Assembly (NCBI GenBank): GCA_032158295.1
Contig: CM063258.1
Coordinates: forward strand, 7,148,583 to 7,212,582
DNA from: Pycnopodia helianthoides
Taxonomy: Eukaryota; Echinodermata; Asteroidea; Forcipulatida; Asteriidae
Length of the DNA: 64,000 bases
Reading direction: 5' to 3'
In this document: piece after piece, positions 44,401 through 59,400 of the stretch
How the letters are laid out: every line of letters starts with the position of its first letter
Numbering within the stretch: the first letter of the stretch is position 1
Position numbers and translations under genes: made by a program
The notes under the pieces: model-generated
The model's database searches: none
What the model was told of the DNA's origin: nothing
What the model saw: only the letters and a program-made list of their open reading frames with translations

Positions 44401-47400
44401 CTCTCTCTCTCTCTCTTAATTATGGTTCCATGTACACTTGCATCAGCTGTCACTATGCTAACCCATCCGTGTTTGATGGCAACATAATGCAAGGTCTTGA
44501 AAGTAACGGCTTTCATCTTCTTCTGTGTATCCTTTTTAAAGGCAGAGAATGTATTGAAGCTACGTGTGGCCCCACGCCTCCCCTCGTTTGTTTCACCGAA
44601 AGCAAACCCTAACAATACTCGTAGCCAGGTTTGGAAACGTTCGATCCCCGACCCACTCCTTCCCGTCAACCTAAACATGTGCCAATGCCCTATTCAACAG
44701 TGCAACCCATGCAATCAGACGAGCCCAACGCACCACCCGGCACTTAACGGTAGTGCAGTGCAAGTTTTGCTATTTAAAAACACGCATAAGTTCAAGCTTT
44801 GCCAGGCAGAAAATGTGCAGAAGTGCAAGTTTTAAAACTTTCCATTTTGCTGCTTTTAAAGCTATTTTGATTTTAAAGAGACAGTGTAAAACGCAAAAAT
44901 TTAGTTTAAAAATGGTTTAAATTTGGCATATAATAAGACCGCTCAACTTTGTCTGACCCAGACCTTAGACCGTGACGTCTTGTGTAAAAGTGTCCTTGAG
45001 GATTTTAGTTCCTTTTCTGTCCCAGAAAATGTAATATGTTGTTCAATTTAGACTTTTATTTTGTGCCTAAACGTCCACATGAAATTGATTGAAAACAACT
45101 GAAGATGTTTGAATGTAGAGTCGCTGCACTTCATTTCAGTAATTGTACAATAAACCCTGCACTCGTTCTTCCATACTGGGTACATTTTGTGCCTGGCAGA
45201 CGTCTCGGAATTGTGACTCATTTGTTAACGTGACGTAATCAGTCACACCGTTTACACCACGTGGTCTACATATTAACAATATCACAATAAAACAAACAGA
45301 AAAAAATGAGTAATAATAAAAATTAATAAATAACCGGAAACATGTGGGGAAAAAACAACGAAAACAACTAACATGCCGGGGGATCATTTTGAAGACTCGC
45401 TACAGGAAAATTTGAAATTGAATTTTATTGACAGCCCTCCCCTCCATTCCAACACACTATCAACGTTGGGGTTGATCCCGAAGACGAGGAAGGTGACACT
45501 AGACAAGAGTGCATTCCTTGCTTGACATAGATTCGTGAAGGGGGCCTACCTCGAACCCAAACATGACCACGAACTCTGAAGGGACCTCGTCAATAAGGTG
45601 CACCTGTCCATCAGCCTGATTTACCGTTCTTCATGGTTTATTGCAAAGGCCGGCGTAAAATTAATAAATGGATTGTGGAAACGCGGGGGATTTAGATATG
45701 AATGTACTATGTCAGAGAAGTAGGGTAAAGAGCTGGAATTTCGATTGCAATTCATGTGTTGTAATAATGTGCAGGGGTTTAATAATAACAAGTCATCTAG
45801 AGCAAAGACCGCACTTAAGTCTTAAAGAGTCTGCTCAAACGAGTAGCGATTACAATAATCATGGAGAAAAGCTGCGTCCCTCTATAGCTTTTAAAATATT
45901 TAAAACGATAAACAGAGAGCGAGATTCAGATATTCATTCTAAAAAAACACAAATCTGAACTTACCCGGAACCCTTGTCCGGTGGGGCCTGTACCTCTTCT
46001 GGGTCAATATGACCCAGAGTCGGTGAACAAATGACCCAGAAACAGGTCAGATTGATGCACGATCTGGGGCGAAATCTCATTTTAAGTTAATCAGGCTCCA
46101 CTCGGACCCGAAATCCGAACAATTTTAAGTGTACTTTCAATCGAATACTAGTCATGCAGTTCTTTAGTTAGATTTAAGAATAAAAGCATTCACTTTTTTT
46201 CTTTTCGATCGAAACCAGTCACGTACAACACCTTAACTATGAAGAGTACACACCATTGAGGTCTTGACAGCCGACGGCGTTCCACCCCAAACAAACCCTC
46301 GAGTCAAACTGAATTTCAAATATGACATTTTGATTGAATATCTGAGAGATTTTCACCCACTAAACGGATAAAAAAAAACGCAAGGACTCAAAGAAAAACA
46401 TGAGGTGCAATTACTATTCTCGCCACGTCTTGACAATTCAGACATGTAACATAAATAGATCGTGTGAAGTGAAGCTAGCGCCGTGGATTCTACGCACGCC
46501 GTCTCCCTCTGTCCGCAAAAAACCGGCTAATGGTGAGAAGAAATGTCTTCACGGTTGTGACTGTAAGCCAAACACTCTGTGCATGACGGAGGACTCAATG
46601 TGCCCATTTGAGAATAATTCCTTATTCATCAAAGAAATTAGTCTTTTGGATAAAATGCAACACGGGAGCCATTACAGAAAACGTCATGTATAGTGAAACC
46701 CATCTAGTGACTTTAAAAAGAGAATTCCATGTCATCGACGCAAGGCTTCGGCGTGTATACTAATGTTTTAAATTCTAACCGACATGTCTACTGAAAATGT
46801 CGTTAGTTGTCAAATTTCACACGCTTGTCTTATTTGGGCGCAGTTGACGAGCAAAGATGTGACAAAGTGCATAGATTCAAGGCTTACAGCCAAAGTCATT
46901 CATAGTTGCGAAAAGAACGCCATGTTAATACCAGACCTCGGTATTTGAATGATATCTCTGTGCCATGGATAGCCTCAAGATTGCCAATTTGCTTTCCCAT
47001 TGAGAGTTATTTGCTTTCTGTACAACTATTGTTTTCATTAGAATGGCTGACAAAATTACCTTGTCTGCATTTTCTTCTAAATATTGAACCCCGGAGCGAC
47101 TTGCTCAAAACCATTAATACCCAAGGTTCGTAACTCAATATACAGACATTTGCAACAAAAATGAATTAATCATTATCAAGGATAGTTGCGTATAACAGAG
47201 AATTGGCCCAAATTTCCCTGTAGGCTTCGGCTTCTTTGTATGAAGGATTTGATGTGTAACTGTATTCAGGCGGCACGACTGCAAGGCTATCACGTAGATA
47301 CCAACGCCTGCATAAGCATGTACGCTTTTCCGTTGTGCGTGCAAGCCGTGTTAATTTCTCCCCCTAAAAAGAAAACCCACACTGTATTTTGTGAAAATAA

Positions 47401-50400
47401 CTGTAACCCCGTCACATGGCCACAAAATATGTCCAGTCTGGTTCGTGCCTGCGATGTGCTTTTTAAACGCACTGCGGCGTCTGGAAAATGGCAGCAGTTT
47501 TTGGACGCGAACGAAGGGTGATGATTATCTATCTGGTTCAAGGGCAGAGAGGTATTACAGCAGCATTGCCGTCCCGTGATTAATTCTGGTCGCTTACAAT
47601 TTTCCGATCCCGTTTACAACAACAAAGGATAATTTGTTTTAAATGGATGGCACAGACGTGGCTTTGGGAAGAGAGGGGAACCGTTCAACCTGCCTTGCCT
47701 GCCAAACCTACCATCAAATAAGACTTTGAGATCACTGCAGACCATACGCTGATTGTGGTTTTGAATATGACTCAAACTCGGTTTCTAAACACAAGTTTTT
47801 CCCGGAGATGGCAGTGTTTCAGACAGACATCTTCCTTTCGATGACTGGTTTGAACATTCATAATAAATAAAGGTGCTCTTGCGTAGTGTTTTCCGAAAAA
47901 AGTAGAAGTCAGCTGCGCAACACGGGACATGGACAGCCTTCGCGATTGTCACACGAGTGCGCGATGCCAGACGAGCGGTTGAGAGGTTTCTGTACCTTCG
48001 TAAACCCCAAACCGAACCATCTCGTCAGATACTCTTTCATGCATAAGGATACACTTGTTCAAACCCTTAAGGAAAGTTAGGGGGGGTAAGAGTTTACGAA
48101 ACATGCCTGGAGATCTTACCTCAGGATTCTCTTTACGGACATGGGCTTGGCAGGGTTGTATGGAATGCATATTTTCTGTGTCCCCTTCAAAGGTAAAAAT
48201 GAGATCAAGATTCAGAATTAATAGAGTCAGACGTATTTCGTGGCGAGGTTTTTCTCCCTCCCTCTCTCTAAATCACTGAGCGACTTCAGACGGTTCCACG
48301 GAGGTTTTTCTGTCCACATAATGATCAAACATTTTAATTACATTACAGTAATGGTTAAAAGTAGATTTCATTGCCATGCCATTCATTCACAATTCGGATT
48401 CATTCGCAGCTATAATGCAATGAGAAAAAACCCCAAATTTAACCAGAAATTTGCAGACCCGCATGGACAACATACCGTTGCCACGACGACGTTATGACGT
48501 TGCATGGCGGCACGTTCTGCACACACACTGTGACACCCATACTACCGGGTAATTAATTTGACGAGGGGGGATTTCGTTAACTCCTTCATATCCTCGCGAA
48601 CTGTGGGGGAAGGTGAATACAATTACGGGACGAAATGAAGTTTGATTTTGTCTTCTCGTCTTCAGCTTCCTCCTCGCGCCGTGCTCACGGGGATGTACAG
48701 CCCCGTATTTACAAACATTTAAAATCATATAATAATATTGTATTACTGCACATGGCACAATCAATCTTGGTCCGAGTATTCGCAGCTGGAACATTATGGC
48801 AACTTCGTCACAACGGCGCACCGGCACTCAACGGTTTTTTTTTTTCGATACTAGAGACTCAACCCCAAATAACGATTGCAGTTTCGCTCCTAATGCATTT
48901 TTATGAGCACCACTACCACCACTACACATAAAAATGCATTAGCAGCGACGGAATTTTATTGGCGCTGAATCAAAAGTTTGATCGTCACTTCATCGATTAA
49001 GCATTGACTTTGACATTGTTATTTTCTTAAAAGACTAATGTTTACATGATGTCCACGCGATATTAGTTCTGTTTGCACTCATGCATCGGTTTAAAGTGGC
49101 ACTTCCAGTTGGAACGTATTGAATATTTAAGCTTGTATAAAAAAAGATCCCTTTTTCCTGAATGCCGTAACGAAATTGATGTTGGTATCTCACCACGCGC
49201 GAAAAAATAACCTTGTAAAATACTCAGAGTGTGTTTCAAAAGAGGTCAGGATTTACGGGAATGTACTTACGGTTGTTCTCCAAAGGATGGATCGATACTG
49301 GGGCACGTTGTGATTGTTGGCATCGGTCAGAACTACAGAGAGGAACACGATTCTCTTGTCGACATCCAGACCCACGTAGTTCTGGTGGACTGAACATGAC
49401 AAAGGGATTTAATCAGTAAGAGGGTTGCGCTGTATGAAATCGGTTAAAACAATGGTGTTATTGTGCTGACGCACAGTGGTACCAGAGTCAGGCATAAATA
49501 AAACTAGATATGACACCTTATTCTGGGTCGTGAGAATGTATTTTAAACTAAATACACGACTACAAAAAAATCTAAGTAAAAGTGAGAACCGATCTTGACG
49601 ACATCACGCACAGGAACCAACTGTCAATAACAAAGGCAAACGGCTGGCCTACGTGTATAACTAGATATTGCGACAGACTACCAATCCAGGTAGTAGGTGT
49701 GCCGCTAAGAAATTTAGAACATATAAACACAATGTAAAATGCACCACGACAGTACGTTTAAAGTTGTCACCAGAATTGATATAAACAATGGTATTATGGA
49801 CAACATTATAAAGAGAAGAAAAAGTTCGCAAAACGAAACCCATACCTCCCCCCCCCCAAAAAAAAAAACACACACAAAAACAACAACAACAACAACAACA
49901 ACTAAAAAACAAACAGTTTATCGTTCAGGTTTATTAGTTGTTTTCCAATATGGCCGCCGGACTACTTTAGATTCAAAATGGCCTACAGCTTTTAAGTTGA
50001 AAATGACTGCCTTTATTCTGAGCTGATGGTACAGCGTAAATGACACAAGTTCAATTTTTAATTACAGGGAGTGCAAAGATTTCAGCGAAAATATGTAGGC
50101 CAACTTTTGAAGGGAAAAAGGAGTGCCTGAACACCTGATAAACATAAACAATAAGGATGCGGCAGGAGGGGGAAGGTCAAGTGGTAATTGTTCTTGTTGA
50201 CCTTATTGGCCTAACGTCAACACGTAAAACATACTGGTGTTTTCATACGTTCTCATGAAAAGTAATTGAAAACAAATTGTTTGGGTCGAAAAAAAATATT
50301 GCAATGATAGACTTGACTTGTTGCTGCCAACATGGCACCATACTGCCGTACACAAACCACGAATACTCTTATCGCATCACTCAAACTGGGGCCAGACTAA

Positions 50401-53400
50401 TTCTAACTCTTAGCCTCAGTTTGGTTCATCACATAAACACAGACTGGGTGCATCATGTCCAAGGTCGATCCACGCTGCCCTTAATCTCCCTACTGGATGC
50501 ACCGCTGCCGTGTTATTAACTCACGCCGTCCTACAACAAAACGTTAATCACTTCCAACCGAACGCCCTCGAAAAGCAGAGAATTTCCCGATCTGCTCTTA
50601 AATTACCAATTCACATTTGGCTATTTTTTATTTCGCAGTTTTGTATAAAGGAGGGGGTACTATCGGATAGGAAATACAGACACCCGTAGCACCAACCGAA
50701 GGCTAGATACGTGCCGTGCATGCCCCTAAACATCAAGGCATTGCCTGACCGCTCAATTACGGTGTGTATTATTATCCTCGAAAAGAAGATAAAAAATATA
50801 AGTTTATTAATAATAAAATACAAAACTAATTTCCGCTTGATCAGCCGAGCAGAAAATGTGATAAGGCTCATCACAAAAGTAACTGCGCAATTTTCTAAGC
50901 GATTCAATTAGGTTATTGTTGAGTTCATTTTTCTTCTAGAAAAGAAAGAAAGTAGGAAACTCGCCAGTGGGTTGGTTGATTGCACTTGCACAACACGAGC
51001 GCTTTGTGACGCTACTTGCATCTGAATACTTTCTGAGAGCACAAAGAAAGGACTAGGTGGCGAGACCGACATGTGAAACAGGGCATTGGATGAATGCCAT
51101 GGATAATATTTCCGGCCATTGCTTCTTTTCTCTTATTGTCATTTTCTCCTATAGCTTCCATACCCTTTCCTCATTATATCGTAACAGCAGATAAGCGGCA
51201 ATTGGCATGGATTTCTTCACACTTAAAGGTAGCATAACTTCACTCCGAAAATAGGTCAAATTAATTGCAAACTAATGTTTGTTGTCGTTTCTTGCCACGC
51301 TTCCCTACACCCAATGATAACGGTACAACCACAATCCTTTTGAATCTCGCCGAGGCATCAAGCTGTTACATTGCAGGAATGTTGCGCACACAAAAATTAT
51401 GACAGATAAAGCAAGCAATTTGATGGCTACTTATTATGAAGATGTTAGCTAATCTGTTCAGTGTAGCGGTAACTGACAGACGAGGGCACGTATACCTGTT
51501 AATCACTCTCCACTGCACAGCCGCTGCCAGGGGGGTCGATAGCTTTGGATAGGTTAAAATCGTGCATGGTTTTAAAAAAACAACCCATTAAAAAAAAACA
51601 CCTTCACTCATCAGTAAAAAAAAAATAACCTACTCAATAAAATAAATGCCTCGGGGTTAGGTTGCTAACGGAGGTATGATAGTTAGAGATATTCGGCCTT
51701 TGCATAATGGTTAACAAAAGTGGAGGAATTAACAAGAAAACAAAAAGCGGATATTTGGTATCTCAATTTATAGACGTACACTAAATCAAATAGAGAACAA
51801 CAAACAAAAGACTTTGTCCGATCACGTTTCACACAGTTAACGTTTTAAGCTGACGTCACACATTTTCAATTAAAGATGTACACAAGTTTTTAAAAAAAAT
51901 GGTCTTTCCAATTCTTTGGAATCAATGCGTTTCGGACATCTTGGCATTCTCCAAACATAACCAGCGTAAGGCGATCGTGCGTACCTCTATATGCTACAAA
52001 CAAAATATCAGTCTGCGAGCAGGCCGTGCAAATTTGCAGTGTTAAACGTGTGGCGAAGAAAGACAATCCTCTATCATGCCGTCACCTATTGGACGTGTTC
52101 CCTGTATCCAACAGCAGTAATGAATGCTAACACTCATTGAACAAGAAGGGTACCAAACTTCTTTTTTTTTCTTCCAGCCTGTGTTTGGTTACAATGTTTG
52201 GTTTGGAGAAGAATCAAGATGGCCACACTGTGATAAAGGTCTATCGCGTTCACTGACGGGTCCAAGCGTTATACCACTTGCACAGTCTATCAAATAACGT
52301 TGGGAAAAACACCCTCGTGACGTAAAGGGCATCGGTGAAACTAATGGGAGTCTAGGCTCAATACTTTACTGACGGTGCCTAATGGGAGATCTTTCTGTCT
52401 GTAAACCCATTTGTAAATAAAAAGTAGTATGTGTCTATCGATCGTGACGTTAGCCCTCTACGCCCACCCCAACTCAACGTGGGTTTCACTGTCGTGGCTT
52501 GTATTAAAGTCCGGTCTTCTATTTTTTTTCTTTTCCTGCGCTTAACCCTGCAGTAGGTTCTCTTCAAGCGTGTGGAACCGTTTTCTCTAGAGTAGAGAAG
52601 TATGACGTAGGTGACGGTGGAGAGAGAGAGATCGCGTGGGGATTTTTAAACTACATCGGACTCTGTACCGGACATATTTTGTTCCTACATTCAACAGGTT
52701 TACATTGGGGAAGAGTCATGTCTAAACGGCCTGTTTAATACGCAAACGTGGCTCGATCATGTGACTATAGATGTAAAATGGTCTGAATAGCAAGGAGTGA
52801 CGTAGTAACGGGGAGGATTTGAAATGGGTAAAGCCAGGCATGTTAATACCAAAATACTGCATGTACGTAGCTCTTTGGGTAATAAGAAACAACCTGAGTT
52901 ACACTGAGTGACGTAGAAGTGGGGAGAAGGTACTCTTTGGGTTACAAAACGTCTCGTATGGGATTATGTTATCTTTCAAAATGCAATTTGAACAGGTTTT
53001 CACTACAGGAAAACGCAATATGTTTTAGCCCCGTTCTACTATTAAAGGTGTCTCTTGTCACTTCGAAGTAAAGGTTGAGAAGAGAGAAATTCCACGAGTT
53101 CTACATTGTCTCATACAAACTTTTGTTATGAATCTTTTTTTTCTTCTTTTTTTTAAGGGGCCGAAATGTTTTTTTGAGTAGAGCGGGATTGGAACCTGCG
53201 ACCTCCAGATAAAACGTGCCGGCGCTCTACAAACTGAGCCATCTAGCCAATGCTGGCGGTCTCACCTTCTTGTCAATTGTGAAGCTATTCAACCTGTAAC
53301 TGCCGTCTTGCCAGGGATCACAACCCAGTTTACTGTACAACCTGGGAAGCGGCAGGAGAGGGATGCATTTTGTGTATGTGAATATTTCCACAGAGAAAAG

Positions 53401-56400
53401 TCACAGTACAAAACCCTGTTTTACACCGCTCTGGTGATTGCGGAGTGGACCACAATCACAGATAACTGACATTGCGTTGGGAATCGGACCCTACACACTC
53501 ATGACAGAGGAGATCGAGAAGGATAATCAATTGTGTCCTGGACAGCAAGAGCAATGGATAATTCTTCATTGAACTCGTTAAATTCCCTCTCCATCAAGAA
53601 GGGAGGGGGAAAATCGAGGACAACTAGGTTAACCTGCTTTCAGAACTAGACCAACTTTATGGTGATGTCTGGCTCATCATGGCTACGGGGCTTGCTGGAT
53701 TGATCAATACTTTTATCCGGTATTTAATGGGTTTATAGAGTAGGTTATTGGGATTTGGTATAAGATGGTCTCTGACAAAATAAATCACTTTGCAGGTGAC
53801 TTTTATTCAATGCGGATTTATAAGGACATTTCGGTTAAAAACATCATGACAGATTGCAGCGGCAATAATAACCAATTATGACTCTTCATCAGATAGGCCT
53901 ACTGTACAAAAAAGAAGATCCAAGTTTCCAAAACAATTTCCATTCCTAAATTCAATTTTCACAGACGGGTTCGCCACAATATTAGATCTCGTTTTTGTAT
54001 ATTGAACTACCAATAGGTCCATTCGAGACGCTAGGCGGCAGCAGACAGTCCCAGTAAATTCTAGGTCATTTTGAAACAAATTCCGGGTCATGCTGACCCA
54101 GAAGTGGGTCAGGGATAAATTTCACAAAGAGCTCAAATCAATCTTAACTATGTACCAGTCTTAAATGCTATGCAAAGTGTGATGTCACAATACAAATCAC
54201 TATGGTGATAATGACAACTCATCTTAAGATAAATCTTGGTGCTTTGTGAAATCAAACCCAGGATCCGGGTCACAGCCGCAGCCGCAACCGCTAAACTCTA
54301 AATACTTCCGGGTCAGAATTGACCCATGGATCCAGGTCACGAGGGGCCTGACCCATTACTGGGTCATTATGACCCGGAATCTGTGTCAACATGACACAGA
54401 AATGGGTCAAACTGACGCAAATCGGGGTTCAAAGTCCAATTTTTCAACCAGTTTCTGGGTCAACTTGGCCCAGAAATGGGTCAGGTCCCGTGGGACCCTG
54501 ATCCGGGTCAAAACCTGACCCGAGTGTTTTTAGAGTGCAACTCGTACTCAATAGATTCAAATGTGGTAGAACAAAATGGCTGCGCGGTAATAAAAGAAGA
54601 AACAAAATGTAAATTTAATATGACGGGTCTCCATTTCAGTATACATTTCAGTATACATTGACGTATCGATCCCAAAGGAAACTACACTATTTCAATCACT
54701 TACTTTTTCCAAGAAAATATTTGAAGTACCATCTTGTTTGATATTCTGGATTCTCAAGGTGAATGTCACTGCCGGTGGACAAGTTGGACATCTGAAAATA
54801 TAGACAGAGAGAGAGAGAGAGAGAAGAGCCAAATTGAATTGGAATTCAATCAATACTTGTGCGAAAACAAATCCCGTCGAAATCTTGAAAGCCGAGCACC
54901 GTGGCGAGCGTTGTGTTTACACGGTGGGGAAATGTAATATCCGGAAGTTACAACTGTACGCAGAGTGAGTTTTTTTTTCTCGCTTTCTCCAATTTTGTCT
55001 GCTCGGTCTTTATCTGCGAGTTTGAAGTAAGGGTTTGTTTACACGCTGCGATTAGAAGTAAAACTCAAAACAGGCATGGTTATTTTTGAGACTGGCGTGC
55101 ATCTTAATATGAACATCTATCTGCTGAATGAGAAAAAACAATGAGACCGCAATGAGTCTCAATGAGACAAACTGTGACATTATCTAATGTCACCATCAGC
55201 GGATCCAGGGTAAAACGCCTCTGAAGTGTCCTGGATTGCACCAGAGAACAATTCATCGTCTCAGGGCTATAACGTCGCTACTGCAGTTTGTATGGATTTC
55301 ATAAAATTTGTTTTGCATATTTTGGAGCTCTTGGCAAATGGAGTTTATTGATCAAGAGTGGTCCCAAAAAAATTTGTTTGCCAAAAAGAAACATTAAGTT
55401 TCGAACTTGTTCGAATTTTGCACTTAACGACCTTTTGATCATTACGGATTTGAAATTGCAGTTAACGACCTTATAGTACTGAGGGGGGGGGGGAGGGGGT
55501 GAGGCACACATTAACATTTGCAGGTAGTTACCTGGACCGCCCTCTCCAGTTGTAAAATGACTCTAAGCTATATCTCTGTAGAATATGTGCTACTGCAGTT
55601 AACTTATGCATAGTTGTCATGTAGGGCTATTGTATATAAACCAATGGAACACGGGGGTCTCGGTACAGACTAGATGAGTAAAAACAAAAAAACGTGTGCC
55701 TCGCCCCCCCCCCCCCCACCCCACCCCGGTGCTTAAACAAATCCTGGATCGGCACCTGATTACAGTCCAATCTTGATTGGGAGGAGTGAGCGAAGCTGAC
55801 AAAGTTTCCTGCCACTGTGAACTTCATTTTGGTTTTACTGATGTGCGATAAGCGCTCGTACTCCAAAAGGTTATAAGCCCTGTGGTATTCGTTTTTAGAA
55901 CAATATTGACCACACTAAATTAACTCGGGCTATGAGGGACTGTTCTAATACATTATTTACACTCAGATTGACATCCTACCGTCACCGGACATGCCAATGC
56001 TAGTCTCCAAACGCGGGGACCCACCTTTAAAGCGCATTTTTGTTTCCTTTATAAGGCAACGTACGTTCCCCCAAAAATATTCGAAAACGCGGTTATTATG
56101 CGGCCTTTTCCAAACCTCGGCTTGGGCCCCGGCTCCGGCTTGGGCTACAACATGGAGCAGTCAGTGCGCATACAACTGTTTGCATGGCGTTTCCAGCATC
56201 AATCGAAGCCCGTCGCCGAGATTTGGCAAAAGCCACTTGCACGGTCGACTGCAGGCAGTACCAACGGTACATAGTGCAGTTAATTGCACACAAAACTGAC
56301 TGGATTACAGAATAGACTGTGGATTACATTTTGGTCCTACTAAGGTACATATTCTCCGGTACACCAAATGACGGTGCATTACAACCCTCAGCTAGTGCCC

Positions 56401-59400
56401 AGTGCGCGTGCCAGATCTCGGGCTCCTCCCTTGATTTGACTGAAGAACAAAACCACATCGCAAATTGCAAATAAAAGTAGGGAATCTCCACGTTGGCTGA
56501 TGAGACTTAATACCCATGAGGATGTCCTCTGGGACTCATCTTCAGATGTCTTGGGATTTATGAAGCGGCAGCATCAAAGGCGAGCTTGCACTGTGTCTTG
56601 AATGCCATCTAATACGGAATAAAGACACTGGACCGTCAGTAATCTGACCAGACTTCCAGAGATTTGAGCAAACGAAAACGATCCCCACAGCTATTTTGAC
56701 TGAAGAAGTCCATTTCCAAGCCCTTTATTCGGTGAAGTGGCTTGTATCTAAATAAAAAAAAGGTACTGCACTTCATCGGTGAATTTATTCCTAGTAATGG
56801 ATTGTTAAATAATCGAAACCTTATGTTTCCTTATTTATATTTCATCACATGAAGTAATTTCCTTAGCCGCTACGAACAAAGCCTGCAACGTTCGGAACGT
56901 GAGACTTAATACCACTTCATGACATTCACCCTAAAACCATAGATACGCCTATTATTGGTTGCTACACAGTGTGCAATGTCCAGCAAAAGTTTTTCAATGA
57001 ATAATTTCGTCCGAAAATAATTGTGTTTTTCTAATTAGAAACAGTTTTATAGAAGGTTTGTCATATAATGGTGTGTATGGTTTGTATCTGGCCCCACCTA
57101 TTTTTGTTTTAATGATTAGTGAAGAATAATCGAGCTGAAGACTGACTACACTCTGAAAAACTTCCGGGTCGGAATCGACCCGGATTCTTGGTCCCAGGGG
57201 GCCTGACCCTGAGTCAGACTGACTCGAAAACTGGTTCAGAAATGGGATTATCTCGGATTATGCGTCAGCTTGACTCGTATCTCGATCATTTTGACAAAGT
57301 ACATGACAAATGGTGTGTATCTCTGATTATTATCTTCAAGTTTAGCGTGAGCGTTTCCAAAAAGAAAAGAGTCTCTTCAAGGTGTTGCCCTCTCATTTTC
57401 ATTTACATATTTAAGGATAAAATAGCTAGTTTGTTCTCAAAGGGTTCGTTAATTGTTTACTTCAATTCAAGGGGGAATTCCCTAACTGCGTGGGCACAAC
57501 ATGCCAAACTGACAAATGACTCAACTATTAGTACGTGTTGATGGTACACGCTTCCTTGCTCTGCACCGTAATTTCCAACTAAATTGCCCTTTCGTCATTA
57601 TCCTTTTCAATTTTGTTTTATATCTAGGCTGCGACATTAATTCCAGTGCGCTTCCCTAATGAAATTCGTCTCCAGATTCTTGGGAACCGGAATTCGGCTG
57701 AAAATTGATTCGAAATTCATTAGAAAAAAGAAAATCAGAGGTCGCTGAAGAAAAACTGCTCAACGGGACAGGATATGAGGAACCGTGTGCTATACTTCAG
57801 GTTAAGACAGCAACCTATCAGTGTTTTTAGTGTACTCATGGGTTGGGGGTGTATGTGGGAGATTGAATGTAGTTCCCTCTTGACGTTACACAATGTAAGT
57901 CGGCCATCTTTACACAGGTAACGGTAGTCGTTTGTTTTGAACGCACAACTATGCATTAGACGTATATACCTTGCGCAGTATGCGTGTGTTTGATCCAATT
58001 CCTTGCATGATTGCTCGGTGAATCACTATAGGCTGAGTAGAAAAGTTAGAACGCTTGACGCAAGCCAGAACCCAAGTTGCAAATGACCAGGCCAGTATTC
58101 GAACCTTTATTCTGTAAATAGCAGAACTTGAGTCTACCGCACTAGACTGCTCGGCCACGACACCCTAAACAGCACATGTTTACCTTTTATTCAAAGTAGC
58201 CCCCCCCCCCCCAACCCACAATTATGTTCCATTCGAGTATACAAGTACATGGTGTGGGAGGAATTTGGATGTAGGGCGTGTTCAGATCGGGCATTTTGAA
58301 TATTTTTGAGACTTTTCCCGAAAACCTAACAACACGCCGCTGAAGTGGGCGTCTATAGACCAGTCTTTTCCTCTCATCATTTGCTCTTAAGTAAAGCACG
58401 AATCGCCTGCAAGGGTAGGGCATAATTGGCAATCGTGATCTGTGTCTTAGCGTCAAAGGGTGGGGGACGACAAACGGACAACAACCGCCTGGCGTGTTTG
58501 GGCCGTGAGACGGCGGTCCAAAGAGGGTAGAGCTTACACCCCCTCTTACATCTCCGATCATATCCAGGAGCGCATTTCATTTCCCACGGAGAGACGAAAG
58601 CAATCTAATTTATTGCCGATTTGGTTTCCCTATACCCCCAAATAGTGCATCGGCGCATTATAAAGCAAGTCGCACGATGATAGTATGAAGTCCGAGTTAG
58701 TACACGGCGTGTTCCCATCGGGGATATACCTGCACTGCCATAGAGCGCCACTCGGACCACTCACGGAGAATAGAAAATGAATTAATGACCTGATTGTGGT
58801 GTCCCTGAATTGATGGTATGCTTTCAGATGGGACCCTGACTGTAATGAGACGCAGCGATTCATTCACAGACATAACTAGACCATCAAAGTGCACATGGAA
58901 GACGCCACTTTGGTGCAAACGCATTTTATTGTTCTATATTTCATAACAAAAGCCGGTACCCTCTGGATAAAGTAGCAGTGCATCTGGCACAACCGTGTGG
59001 AAGGACCTCCACACAAAAATGAATAGTCATGAACTCTTTACCTTCAATAATTATGATGTCCCAAATCACCTACAGCTAGATACATCTTCAAATTGCCCTT
59101 GGTCGATTAGCTTTTTAGGTTTGCACTTTTTTTTGAAAGTTCATAGTTGACCTGAGAAGGCTTCTTATAAACTGATACCACTGTGGTGGAGAATGTGCCT
59201 TATTTGATGTGCTTGGTGTCATGGAACAATAATTGAGTCGTGACCATAATCATGTAGATTCACCCTTTGATTTGCTCTGCCTTTGGTATACCATTATATG
59301 GGGAGCAATATGGGAACATAATCGGGGGCCAATTAAATGGATGAACGGGTGTCCTTCCGCACATGTGTGCCTTAGTGCATAATTGAAAACGTTGGTGCCC

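Larger units (their letters stand above)
40377..48119. other. GARNL3 intron 4
   Basis: This is the longest intron (7.7 kb). It has (AAACT)n at 41126-41148, CA tracts at 43447-43471 and 43650-43664, a CT-rich tract at 44389-44415, a GGGTCA-rich element at 45960-46130, and an exon-like open frame at 45499-45615. No exon is needed to keep phase between exons 4 and 5. Confidence 0.55.
49390..54703. other. GARNL3 intron 2
   Basis: It holds homopolymer-rich stretches (49847-49870), a family B SINE (53175-53375) and a GGGTCA-rich element (54060-54540). No coding exon is recognisable. Confidence 0.55.
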
